Below are positions 55,480-64,000 of a stretch of DNA of 64,000 nucleotides, in pieces; within the stretch, counting starts at the first letter, position 1; each line of letters begins with the position of its first letter. The stretch covers positions 7,183,001-7,247,000 of the forward strand of contig NZ_CP101125.1 of NCBI RefSeq assembly GCF_024296925.1, written 5' to 3'. This DNA comes from Pseudomonas nunensis (GTDB lineage Bacteria; Pseudomonadota; Gammaproteobacteria; Pseudomonadales; Pseudomonadaceae). The position numbers were made by a program, and so were the translations under genes. Under the pieces are notes generated by a model, which had not been told where the DNA came from, searched no databases, and worked only from the letters and a program-made list of their open reading frames with translations.

Positions 55480-55805
55480 TCTGAGTTCACGCCAAACCCC
55501 TGTGGGAGCGGGCTTGCTCGCGAATGCAATCTGTCAGCCGACATCGATGTTGGCTGACACTCCGCCTTCGCGAGCAAGCCCGCTCCCACTTTTTTTATGC
55601 ATTGGTGAAATCGACAATCAGTAGAAAAAGTGCCATCAGTCTGACGTCAATATTCACACAATGACCGCTCGGCGCCTTCTGGTTTCGCTTTGCTTGCGAT
55701 ACGAACTTTTCTTCTATTCTCAGCTCAAGGATAAGGACAGTAATCACTGGATCGAAACAGCCTTCCGATGGAGGCTGAATACCGGATCTACCGAGGGTCG
55801 CCGCC
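55480..55805. other. Intergenic region with REP pair
   Basis: 326 bases. Holds the REP pair at 55501-55590 and then about 215 bases that should contain the promoter of the gene at 55806. Nothing else was recognised. Confidence 0.75.
55501..55590. repeat. REP inverted pair
   Basis: TGTGGGAGCGGGCTTGCTCG with GCGAATGCAATCTGTCAGCC facing a related reverse copy, just after the Lon-like gene. Confidence 0.95.
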
Positions 55806-56147
55806 ATGTCGCGCAACCTCTGCCTCACACGTCAATGCCTGGGCCTTGTGACCCGTATCGAGTGCGCCATCCGCCCATTGGCGGGGGATACGGGCATGTG
55901 GACCTTACTCTTCGCCGCCGGAATGGCCGGCGAACAACCTTCCGCCATCAAGGCTCAAGGCCCGTTTCATGGCCCGTTCGTGGCCGAATCGATCCTCGAC
56001 ACGATTGTTGAAAGCCTGACCCTGCATGGCTATGAGCTGGCCGATGATCCGCAAATCTGGAGCCTGCACTTGCAAGCCCAGCTGCGGGAAATCAATGGTG
56101 GCCGTAGTCGAAGCCTGGGTGGCTTCGAGTTTCGCCCTGATCATTGA
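55806..56147 (+). CDS. Conserved protein of unknown function
   Basis: A 113-residue soluble protein (MSRNLCLTRQCLGLVTRIEC start, then GDTGMWTLLFAAGMAGEQPS). It keeps a position next to the Lon-like protease in other pseudomonads as far as I recall, but no domain or function is known to me. It overlaps the end of the convergent lipoprotein gene by seven bases. No signal peptide or membrane span. Confidence 0.8.
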   Translation: MSRNLCLTRQCLGLVTRIECAIRPLAGDTGMWTLLFAAGMAGEQPSAIKAQGPFHGPFVAESILDTIVESLTLHGYELADDPQIWSLHLQAQLREINGGRSRSLGGFEFRPDH

Positions 56148-57970
56148 TCAGCATCGGGCATCTCGGTTTTGTCGAGTTTGACCTCAAAACCATATTGCAC
56201 GGTGGCGAGGTCGGTGCGTTGGTAGGTTTCCAGCCGTGTTGGCTGGCCGTAGAAATAATGCACGCCAAATAGCGCGGGGCCTTCTGCGCTCGCGTCATGT
56301 GTGACCGAAAGAATCTCTTTCAGATAATTACCGCTGTCGTCCTTGGCGAAAAAGCGCCATTCCTGGGCGGGAAACAGCTTCAGATCGACCACCAGCGCAT
56401 TGCCTTTGAGTTCCAGACCCTTGGGCAGCTGGTTCGCGTCGAGTGATTTCTGTTCGATCGTGGCCAGGAACAGCGGCATCGAGCCCACCGCGAAAACCGG
56501 TGTTTCTGGAAACAGATTCAAATCGTAAGTAATGACCCCGCGCAACGGATCGATCTGGTAAGCCTCGGCCGGCAATTCAATCGGTTCATCGCGCTTACCG
56601 TTATCGTCGGCGGTGAAGAACGTGACCGGGCTCTCGCCGGGGCTGAAGGATGAACCGAGCAGCTCATCGTTGAAGCTGCGCGGATGATCGAACTCGATAC
56701 GCGCCGCACTCGGGTCATCCACCGACTGGGTAATGCTGACACTCTTTTTCAGCTGTTCCTCGCCGAGTGTCGCGCCTTTGAGCCAGATCGGCGCCTGATC
56801 GTCGTACACCACCACCGGCAAGCTCAACGGCTGGATGGTTTTTTCGGTGGTGTCGTGATCAAAGCGGCGTATCGGCAGGTTCAGGTCCTTGCGCGTCACG
56901 GTGGCGCTGGAGAAGTCCAGCACACTGACTTCGAGCGTCTCGATCGGGCCGTTGAAATACACCTTGGTGTAATGCCGGGTCTGCTGCTTCTCAAACGCTC
57001 GCTGGTCTTCATCCAGTTGCTTTTCAAGCGTCTCGGTCCAGGCTTTCTGTTGTTGCAGTTGCGCGAGTTGTTTTTGGTAAAAGGCGATTTGCGCGGCGGT
57101 TTCGTTGATCGAACCCGAGCGCGAGAGAAACTGCCCGGTGCTGTCCCTGGCTTGCACGATCAGCGGGTTGAGCGGTGTTTCGCTGACTTCCGGGGCCAGC
57201 GGCAAGGCGTTACTGAGTTCGACTTCGGCGTAGTTGGTACCGAGCTTCAGCAGGGTGACGCTGAGGTTGTCGTTGGTGCGGGTCTGGCCAACGTCTTTTT
57301 TCGTCAGGTCGAAGCTGTACAGGCGGCGTGGCGCAACCACCTCGACCTTGCCTTGCAGGCTGACCGGTTGTGGCTGGTTCTTGTTTTCCACGTCCAGGCC
57401 GTCGATGAATGGGTAAGTTACCGTCAGGTCATCGGGGTTGGTCAGGTTCGAACTCGAAGGGCTCAACTGGATGCCGGGATCGGTTTCCGACCATTCTGGC
57501 TGGAAGGGGATGACGCGCTTGTTGCTCAGGGTCACCGATTGCCATTCCAGGCCATGGGGGAAGAGGAAGGCTGCTGGAATGCTGAAGTTGAAGGGGAATA
57601 CCGGCTGCAGATCGGTCAGGTAATCGGAGCTGGAGTCCTTGTGCAGTACGAAGAGGCCGTTGATGTAGGTGTCCACCAGCGCTTGCGGCGTGGGGTAGTG
57701 CTTGAGCACCGCCAGGGCATCTTCGCTGTACTCGGTTTGCAGCGGTTTGCTGTCGAGCTTGAGTTGCGCCCGTTCGAGCAACAGCAGCGAACCGCCCAGT
57801 TCGGCGACGGCGTCCTTGAGTTTTGGGTCCGCAATGGCATCCAGGGACTTTTCGAACTGCGCGGTTTTTTCTTCGAGGCTGACCTGGCGCTTCTCATCGC
57901 TGGGTGAACATCCGCCGAGCAGCAGCGCGAAGCAAAGTCCGGCACTCGTTAAAGGCAATCGCACATCCAT
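56141..57970 (-). CDS. Large lipoprotein of unknown function
   Basis: A 609-residue protein with a lipoprotein signal: SAGLCFALLLGGCSPSDEKR has the lipobox LLGGC. A long coiled-coil stretch (about residues 290-335, KQLAQLQQQKAWTETLEKQL) sits between beta-rich regions, with several repeats of a DFSSATVTRKDL-like pattern suggesting immunoglobulin-like or jelly-roll modules. No recognised domain. The convergent neighbour overlaps its end by seven bases. Confidence 0.85.
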   Translation of the reverse strand: MDVRLPLTSAGLCFALLLGGCSPSDEKRQVSLEEKTAQFEKSLDAIADPKLKDAVAELGGSLLLLERAQLKLDSKPLQTEYSEDALAVLKHYPTPQALVDTYINGLFVLHKDSSSDYLTDLQPVFPFNFSIPAAFLFPHGLEWQSVTLSNKRVIPFQPEWSETDPGIQLSPSSSNLTNPDDLTVTYPFIDGLDVENKNQPQPVSLQGKVEVVAPRRLYSFDLTKKDVGQTRTNDNLSVTLLKLGTNYAEVELSNALPLAPEVSETPLNPLIVQARDSTGQFLSRSGSINETAAQIAFYQKQLAQLQQQKAWTETLEKQLDEDQRAFEKQQTRHYTKVYFNGPIETLEVSVLDFSSATVTRKDLNLPIRRFDHDTTEKTIQPLSLPVVVYDDQAPIWLKGATLGEEQLKKSVSITQSVDDPSAARIEFDHPRSFNDELLGSSFSPGESPVTFFTADDNGKRDEPIELPAEAYQIDPLRGVITYDLNLFPETPVFAVGSMPLFLATIEQKSLDANQLPKGLELKGNALVVDLKLFPAQEWRFFAKDDSGNYLKEILSVTHDASAEGPALFGVHYFYGQPTRLETYQRTDLATVQYGFEVKLDKTEMPDADQ

Positions 57971-58130
57971 TTCCTGTCTTCCTGTCCGGTGTCGCTAAGC
58001 TGTCAATGGTTTGGACACTAGCAGAAAAACCTTGTCACACACGCGCAGGTTGCGGATTTCCGGGCGGTTTCTGGCTGTTACATACGGCTGATATACTCGC
58101 GGCCATTTACCAGCCCTTGTGTGAGACTCA

Positions 58131-58619
58131 ATGGAACGCTTTATCGAAAATGCAATGTACGCCTCCCGCTGGCTGCTGGCGCCGATCTACTTCGGACTGT
58201 CCCTGGGCTTGTTGGCACTGGCGTTGAAGTTTTTCCAGGAAGTTTTCCATGTCATCCCCAATGTCTTCTCGATGGCGGAATCGGACCTGATCCTGGTGCT
58301 GCTGTCGCTGATCGACATGGCGCTGGTGGGCGGCCTGCTGGTGATGGTGATGATCTCCGGTTATGAAAACTTCGTGTCCGAGCTGGACATCGACGAGAAC
58401 AAAGAGAAGCTCCACTGGCTGGGGACCATGGATTCGTCTTCGCTGAAGATGAAAGTGGCGGCCTCGATCGTGGCGATTTCGTCGATCCACCTGCTGCGGA
58501 TTTTCATGGACGCCAAGAACGTCGATCCCGAGCATCTGAAGTGGTACGTGATCATCCACATGACCTTCGTGATCTCGGCGTTTGCGATGGGCTACCTGGA
58601 TAAACTGACCAAGCATTGA
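58131..58619 (+). CDS. yqhA: YqhA/UPF0114 family membrane protein
   Basis: A 162-residue integral membrane protein with three to four helices: [60 protein letters not shown] and a last helix [19 protein letters not shown]. It matches UPF0114 (YqhA), whose function is unknown. A REP follows. Confidence 0.92.
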   Translation: MERFIENAMYASRWLLAPIYFGLSLGLLALALKFFQEVFHVIPNVFSMAESDLILVLLSLIDMALVGGLLVMVMISGYENFVSELDIDENKEKLHWLGTMDSSSLKMKVAASIVAISSIHLLRIFMDAKNVDPEHLKWYVIIHMTFVISAFAMGYLDKLTKH

Positions 58620-58633
58620 TCCCACAAGCCCCC

Positions 58634-58723
58634 TGTGGGAGCGGGCTTGCTCGCGAAAGCGGTGTGTCAGTCAACATCAACAGAGACTGGAAGATTGCAT
58701 TCGCGAGCAAGCCCGCTCCCACA
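58634..58723. repeat. REP inverted pair
   Basis: TGTGGGAGCGGGCTTGCTCG with GCGAAAGCGGTGTGTCAGTC facing a shorter reverse copy, between yqhA and the DUF6482 gene. Confidence 0.93.
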
Positions 58724-58828
58724 AAGGCAGGGCGAAACAGACGGGCGGTGCGGTTTGTGGCTTGTGCTTTGAAGCGTCGAGGCATATGCCTGTAGGGGTC
58801 TTGATTCGTCACTGTCAGAGGTGCGCTC

Positions 58829-59140
58829 ATGAACCTGCAAGAGCTGAATGCGTATGCCATCGCCGGGAAGGTCGATGAGCTGAACCTGATTTCGCTGGAA
58901 GGCGGGATCTATCTGCTGGAAGCGCGGATGCATGGTGCGGCGTATCCGTTGAGCGATACCCGCGGCCAGATGTTTCATCTACGTTCGGTCGAACATGCGC
59001 GCGAAGTGCTGCACGCTTTTCCCAAGCTGCAATTCAACCTGGTGCACACCTCGGTTCATGACGAGATGTGCGGACTCGGCGCCAGTGCCGAGGAAAGCCT
59101 GAAGGTACCGATTGCCTTCCGGTCGACCTGGCAGAGCTGA
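58829..59140 (+). CDS. DUF6482 family protein
   Basis: A 103-residue soluble protein; LISLEGGIYLLEARMHGAAY and VHTSVHDEMCGLG fit the Pseudomonas family DUF6482. Function unknown. It is upstream of fklB on the same strand with about 110 bases between. Confidence 0.82.
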   Translation: MNLQELNAYAIAGKVDELNLISLEGGIYLLEARMHGAAYPLSDTRGQMFHLRSVEHAREVLHAFPKLQFNLVHTSVHDEMCGLGASAEESLKVPIAFRSTWQS

Positions 59141-59252
59141 TCATCACCCTTGCATCTGTGCTAGTCTGCTCGCCCTTTTGGTTCCGGGCGCTCCGGGATG
59201 CGCTGTGCTCGCACGGCAAGTTCCAGGGCTGTCCGCACAGCGGAGCAGTGTC

Positions 59253-59870
59253 ATGTCCGAAGTAAATCTGTCCACCGACGAAACCCGCGTCAGCTACGGT
59301 ATCGGCCGTCAGTTGGGCGACCAACTGCGCGACAACCCGCCACCGGGCGTTAACCTGGACGCCATTCTGGCTGGCCTGACCGACGCGTTCGCCGGCAAGC
59401 CAAGCCGTGTGGGCCAGGAAGAAATGTCCGCCAGCTTCAAAGTGATCCGCGAGATCATGCAAGCCGAAGCGGCTGCCAAAGCTGAAGCGGCTGCTGGCGA
59501 AGGCCTGGCCTTCCTGGCTGAAAACGCCAAGCGTGACGGCATCACCACCCTGGCTTCCGGCCTGCAATTCGAAGTACTGACTCAAGGTGAAGGCGCCAAG
59601 CCGACCCGTGAAGATCAAGTGCGCACTCACTACCACGGCACTCTGATCGACGGCACTGTGTTCGACAGCTCCTACGAGCGCGGCCAGCCTGCAGAATTCC
59701 CGGTTGGCGGCGTGATCGCTGGCTGGACCGAAGCCCTGCAACTGATGAATGCCGGCAGCAAATGGCGTCTGTACGTGCCGAGCGAACTGGCTTACGGCGC
59801 TCAAGGCGTTGGCAGCATTCCGCCGCACAGCGTACTGGTGTTCGACGTCGAGCTGCTCGACGTACTGTAA
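59253..59870 (+). CDS. fklB: FKBP-type peptidyl-prolyl cis-trans isomerase
   Basis: A 205-residue protein: N-terminal helical dimerisation domain (TRVSYGIGRQLGDQLRDNPP) and a C-terminal FKBP domain with the active-site loop THYHGTLIDGTVFDSSYERG and VIAGWTEALQLMNAGSKWRL. Length matches FklB (FKBP22). It has no signal peptide, so it acts in the cytoplasm. The ATG at 59253 is preceded by GGAG; the longer open frame to 59112 is not supported. Confidence 0.95.
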   Translation: MSEVNLSTDETRVSYGIGRQLGDQLRDNPPPGVNLDAILAGLTDAFAGKPSRVGQEEMSASFKVIREIMQAEAAAKAEAAAGEGLAFLAENAKRDGITTLASGLQFEVLTQGEGAKPTREDQVRTHYHGTLIDGTVFDSSYERGQPAEFPVGGVIAGWTEALQLMNAGSKWRLYVPSELAYGAQGVGSIPPHSVLVFDVELLDVL

Positions 59871-59888
59871 GACCTGAACCTGTAAACC

Positions 59889-59980
59889 TGTAGGAGCGAA
59901 GCTTGCTCGCGAAGGCGGTGTCTCAGTCAACGATGATGTTGAATGTGATGGCCTCTTCGCGGGCAAGCCTCGCTCCTACA
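59889..59980. repeat. Mixed REP pair
   Basis: TGTAGGAGCGAAGCTTGCTC on the left faces a copy of the other spelling (TCTTCGCGGGCAAGCCTCGC), so the two arms are not identical. It lies between convergent fklB and the small iron-linked gene. Confidence 0.92.
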
Positions 59981-59996
59981 GGGTTTTGTGCCATCT

Positions 59997-60254
59997 TCAT
60001 ATTTCAAGCTTATGGTGCAGTTCATGCGACGGGCGCAACGCCCGGGCATAGCAGAACAGAAACAGATTACGCACCAGTTCCTTGAGCACCACCGGCTCGC
60101 TGGAACTCAAGCCACTGACGTCCAGGTCACCCTGATCCTGCAGCTCGTTCAAGGCTTCCTCTTCAAGCACCGCACAGACTTCCCCGGTTTCCCGATGCAG
60201 GATCCTGAGGTATGGGTGTGGGCGGTCCAGCCAGGCATCGATCAAATAAGTCAT
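59997..60254 (-). CDS. Small protein downstream of a Fur box (PA4570-like)
   Basis: An 85-residue protein beginning MTYLIDAWLDRPHPYLRILH; ATG at 60254 preferred over 60269 because the conserved N terminus begins there and GGAGATGAG lies before it. No known domain. It resembles the P. aeruginosa PA4570 type of small iron-responsive protein as I recall it. A Fur-box-like sequence sits 27 bases upstream, so repression by iron is likely. Function unknown. Confidence 0.85.
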   Translation of the reverse strand: MTYLIDAWLDRPHPYLRILHRETGEVCAVLEEEALNELQDQGDLDVSGLSSSEPVVLKELVRNLFLFCYARALRPSHELHHKLEI

Positions 60255-60280
60255 GGGTCTCATCTCCATTGATTGGTTTC

Positions 60281-60300
60281 AATGAGAATAATTCTTATTC
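60281..60300. promoter_or_regulatory. Fur box
   Basis: AATGAGAATAATTCTTATTC; its core GAGAATAATTCTTAT is nearly palindromic and fits the 7-1-7 Fur pattern (TGAGAAT-A-ATTCTTA). It is 27-46 bases upstream of the start of the gene at 60254. Confidence 0.75.
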
Positions 60301-60458
60301 ATCAAATAGCAAGGGCCTATTGGCGGTTTGTGTTTTTTTCAGGGTAAAGGTTGCGTAAGGTCAAAACGGCTGGCGTTTGGCTACTGCGAGGGATTGCGGG
60401 GCGAAGGGGGAGGGTGAAGCACCATCCCACGCCGGGCGCGGGATGGAACACAGCAACT

Positions 60459-60800
60459 TCAGACTTTTCTGACGAACTCGGATTTGAGCTTCATCGGGCC
60501 GATGCCGTCGATCTTGCAGTCGATGTCGTGATCGCCATCGCACAGGCGGATGTTCTTGACCTTGGTGCCGACCTTGACCACCAGGGACGTGCCCTTGACC
60601 TTGAGGTCCTTGATCACGGTGATGGTATCGCCGTCCTGCAGGACATTGCCCACCGAATCCTTTTTCACGGTGTCATCGGACGCCGCTTCGGCTTCGCCGC
60701 TGGCGGACCACTCGTGGGCGCACTCAGGGCAAATCAGCTGCGCGCCGTCTTCGTAGGTGTATTCGGAATTGCATTTCGGGCAGGGTGGCAACGTGCTCAC
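60459..60800 (-). CDS. yjdM: YjdM/PhnA-type zinc-ribbon protein
   Basis: A 113-residue protein: an N-terminal zinc ribbon ([21 protein letters not shown]) and a C-terminal SH3-like PhnA domain ([40 protein letters not shown]). Annotated as alkylphosphonate utilisation protein in E. coli, but not needed there; its role is unclear. Monocistronic. Confidence 0.93.
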   Translation of the reverse strand: MSTLPPCPKCNSEYTYEDGAQLICPECAHEWSASGEAEAASDDTVKKDSVGNVLQDGDTITVIKDLKVKGTSLVVKVGTKVKNIRLCDGDHDIDCKIDGIGPMKLKSEFVRKV

Positions 60801-60878
60801 TAAAGCTCCTTGGATTGAGGATCGCTAAAAGTCGCACATTATATAGGGTTTATACGGAGGAGGGGGTGACACATGATT

Positions 60879-60970
60879 TGTAGGAGCGAGGCTTGCCCGC
60901 GAAGGCGATCTGTCAGCCAACATCAATGTCGACTGATAGACCGCCTTCGCGAGCAAGCTTCGCTCCAACA
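60879..60970. repeat. REP inverted pair
   Basis: TGTAGGAGCGAGGCTTGCCC faces CCTTCGCGAGCAAGCTTCGC; the arms are related but differ at several bases. It is between yjdM and ispB on the minus strand. Confidence 0.92.
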
Positions 60971-60980
60971 AGGGCGCGTG

Positions 60981-61949
60981 TTAGTGCGTGCGGGCTACCG
61001 CAAACTCACTCAACTCAACCAGCGCATCGCGATATTCGCTGGCCGGCAGGGCGTCGAGGCATTTGATCGCGCGGGCCACGTAATCGCGGGCCAGCGATGC
61101 GGTGTAGTCCAGCGAGCCTGAAGCCTCAACGGCCTCGCGGATGCTTTCCAGGTCTTCGATACCACCTTTCTGGATCGCCTGGCGTACCAGTGCGGCCTGC
61201 TCCGGGGTGCCTTCGCGCATGGTGTAGATCAGCGGCAGGGTCGGTTTGCCTTCGGCCAGATCGTCACCGACGTTCTTGCCCAGGGTTTCCGCGTCGCCTT
61301 TGTAATCCAGCAGGTCATCGACCAGTTGGAAGGCTACGCCCAGGTGATCACCAAACGTACGCAGGGCTTCAGCCTGTTCAGCGGTGGCTTCGCACAGGGC
61401 GGCGGCGCTATGGGTCGAGGCCTCGAAGAGCATCGCAGTCTTGCCGCGGATGACTTCCATGTAGGTTTCTTCGGTGGTGCTGGCGTCGCGGATCTTCGAC
61501 AGCTGCAGCACTTCGCCTTCGGCAATGATCCGCGTGGCCTGCGAGAGGATCTTCATCACTGGCATGGAGCCTAGTTCGACCATCATTTCGAAGGAGCGCG
61601 AATACAGGAAGTCGCCCACCAGCACGCTCGGGGCGTTGCCCCACATGGCGTTGGCGGTCGAACGGCCACGGCGCATGCCGGACATGTCGACCACGTCGTC
61701 ATGCAGCAGGGTGGCGGTGTGCAGGAACTCGATAGTGGCGGCCAGCAGGCGCAGGTCATCGCCTTCGCGACCCAGTGCCTTGCCACACAGCAACACTAAT
61801 AGAGGACGCAGGCGTTTACCGCCCGCCGAGGTAATGTAGTCGCCGATTTTCGATACCAGCGGCACTCGGGAAGTCAGCTGCTTCTTGATGATGCCGTCGA
61901 CGGCGCTAAAATCGTCCGCCACCGCGCGGTAGAAAGCTTGGGGTTGCAT
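60981..61949 (-). CDS. ispB: All-trans octaprenyl/nonaprenyl diphosphate synthase
   Basis: A 322-residue long-chain trans-prenyl synthase: first Asp-rich motif LLHDDVVDMSGMRRG and second FQLVDDLLDYKGDAETLGKN. It makes the side chain of ubiquinone in the cytoplasm. The length matches P. aeruginosa IspB. It is divergent from rplU, as in other gammaproteobacteria. Confidence 0.97.
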   Translation of the reverse strand: MQPQAFYRAVADDFSAVDGIIKKQLTSRVPLVSKIGDYITSAGGKRLRPLLVLLCGKALGREGDDLRLLAATIEFLHTATLLHDDVVDMSGMRRGRSTANAMWGNAPSVLVGDFLYSRSFEMMVELGSMPVMKILSQATRIIAEGEVLQLSKIRDASTTEETYMEVIRGKTAMLFEASTHSAAALCEATAEQAEALRTFGDHLGVAFQLVDDLLDYKGDAETLGKNVGDDLAEGKPTLPLIYTMREGTPEQAALVRQAIQKGGIEDLESIREAVEASGSLDYTASLARDYVARAIKCLDALPASEYRDALVELSEFAVARTH

Positions 61950-62028
61950 CAGCGACAGTTGCTCCAGAAGGGTTGCGCGGCATGCTAGGACCCACGTCCG
62001 CAGGTGTCAAGGTACGATGGACGGCCTC

Positions 62029-62057
62029 TTGCATCGCCAAGTCAGCTTGCGTACAAT
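62029..62057 (+). promoter_or_regulatory. Sigma70 promoter of rplU-rpmA
   Basis: TTGCAT (62029-62034), a 17-base spacer and TACAAT (62052-62057). The spacing is ideal. It leaves about 125 bases of leader before the rplU ATG. Confidence 0.75.
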
Positions 62058-62189
62058 CGCGCACCCTGAACTTCCTGGGCAGCACCTGCCTTACGCAATT
62101 GCAATCAGGCCTTCCAGCCTTATGCAGCCATGCCAGCCAATACCTCTTCTTATAAAGAGCTGGGTGAGCAGGATTATCGGAGAAATACC

Positions 62190-62504
62190 ATGTCGTACGC
62201 AGTAATTGTTACTGGTGGCAAGCAATACAAGGTCGCCCCAGGTGAATACCTGAAGATCGAAAAACTGGAAATCGCTACTGGCGAATCCGTGACTTTTGAT
62301 CGCGTTCTGTTGGTCGCCAATGGCGATGACGTGAACATCGGCGCTCCAGTTGTTGCAGGCGCTACCGTTGTGGCTGAAGTGATCTCCCAAGGTCGTCACG
62401 ATAAAGTCCGCATCATCAAGTTCCGTCGTCGTAAGCACCACATGAAGCGTATGGGCCACCGCCAGTGGTACACCGAGATCAAAATCACCGGTATTCAGGC
62501 TTAA
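62190..62504 (+). CDS. rplU: 50S ribosomal protein L21
   Basis: A 104-residue L21: [20 protein letters not shown] at the N terminus and [20 protein letters not shown] near the end. The ATG at 62190 has CGGAGA before it. Followed by rpmA after 34 bases. Confidence 0.98.
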   Translation: MSYAVIVTGGKQYKVAPGEYLKIEKLEIATGESVTFDRVLLVANGDDVNIGAPVVAGATVVAEVISQGRHDKVRIIKFRRRKHHMKRMGHRQWYTEIKITGIQA

Positions 62505-62538
62505 TTTCAGCCTAATTCCTCACTAGGAGAATTGACTC

Positions 62539-62814
62539 ATGGCACACAAAAAAGCTGGTGGTAGTACCCGTAACGGTCGCGACTCAGAAGCCAAACGCCT
62601 TGGCGTGAAGATGTATGGCGGCCAGGTTATCATTCCGGGCAACATCATCGTGCGTCAGCGCGGCACCCAATTCCACGCTGGTTACGGCGTTGGCATGGGT
62701 AAAGATCACACTCTGTTCGCTAAAATCGACGGCGTGATCAAGTTTGAAGTAAAAGGCGCTTTCAACCGCCGTTACGTAAGCATTGTTCCGAAGACTGCAG
62801 TCGTCGCGGCATAA
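62539..62814 (+). CDS. rpmA: 50S ribosomal protein L27
   Basis: A 91-residue L27: [20 protein letters not shown] start and [20 protein letters not shown]. Its flexible N terminus reaches the peptidyl transferase centre. AGGAG precedes the ATG. A terminator follows. Confidence 0.98.
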   Translation: MAHKKAGGSTRNGRDSEAKRLGVKMYGGQVIIPGNIIVRQRGTQFHAGYGVGMGKDHTLFAKIDGVIKFEVKGAFNRRYVSIVPKTAVVAA

Positions 62815-62829
62815 TTACGTAGTTGCTGG

Positions 62830-62862
62830 AAAAGCCCTGTCTCGCGACGGGGCTTTTTCGTT
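62830..62862 (+). terminator. Intrinsic terminator of rplU-rpmA
   Basis: AAAAGCCC-TGTCTCGCGAC-GGGGCTTTTTCGTTT, 16 bases after the rpmA stop. Confidence 0.88.
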
Positions 62863-62969
62863 TGTGGGGTGAGTCTCTTGCAAAGCTGTTTGTGATGGGT
62901 GATAGCAGCGGGATTTGCGGTAGTTGCTTGAGGTCGCTGCGCTCATTTTTGCAAGAGTCTTATGTCTAG

Positions 62970-64000
<1,031 letters not shown>

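Noticed and set aside
60428..60452. CCATCCC/GGGATGG inverted repeat as a terminator of yjdM
   Set aside because: No T-run follows on the minus strand, so it does not qualify as an intrinsic terminator.

Overview
The window is a chromosomal segment from a Pseudomonas of the P. fluorescens group. This is inferred from the gene families, from the order of the right half (katB-ankB, radA, mapZ, cstA, glyA, morA, ettA, fklB, ispB-rplU-rpmA-obg, recalled as the order of the P. aeruginosa PA4567-PA4615 region), from high GC coding sequence, and from many copies of the REP palindromes typical of this group (GTGGGAGCGGGCTTGCTCGCGAA and relatives). No rRNA, tRNA, CRISPR array, prophage or transposase gene was found. 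About 53 genes are supported; one (dctA) is frameshifted and one (obg) is cut by the window end.

Left part (0-18 kb): a histone-deacetylase-like enzyme, a GNAT acetyltransferase, tesB with a HAD phosphatase, a secreted hydrolase with a zinc metallopeptidase, and an EamA exporter. Then comes an aromatic-precursor catabolic cluster: an MFS transporter divergent from quiC (dehydroshikimate dehydratase fused to an HPPD-like domain), a TetR regulator, and the oppositely oriented aroQ plus shikimate-dehydrogenase-like pair. It should convert quinate/shikimate-type compounds to protocatechuate, and both of its control regions carry copies of one 19-bp motif (16/19 identical), a good candidate for the TetR operator. 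A LysR gene, a DUF4160/DUF2442 pair that looks like a toxin-antitoxin module, trmA with a purine permease, a small secreted protein and a DJ-1-like protein without the usual cysteine follow.

Middle (18-30 kb): a higBA toxin-antitoxin pair, a three-subunit molybdenum aldehyde oxidoreductase (paoABC type, without a visible Tat signal), an MFS exporter, the cyanide-insensitive terminal oxidase cioAB with a small membrane protein and a perfect ANR/FNR box upstream, rlmG, the LuxR solo ppoR and the ferredoxin-NADP reductase fprB.

Right part (30-64 kb): core genes. mscL, katB-ankB (peroxide defence; katB contains an AT-rich patch), radA, the c-di-GMP receptor mapZ, a cstA/btsT-yjiX-yjiA unit for probable pyruvate or peptide uptake with Hfq/Crc-type A-rich motifs around the cstA start, a dctA-gntR-gntR unit in which dctA is frameshifted, glyA, the large c-di-GMP enzyme morA, ettA, a Gre-like factor, several envelope proteins of unknown function, a Lon-like protease, fklB, a small gene behind a Fur box, yjdM, ispB and rplU-rpmA-obg.

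REP elements sit in at least 17 intergenic spots, mostly as inverted pairs between convergent or tandem genes; one is a nested pair in which one REP class interrupts another.
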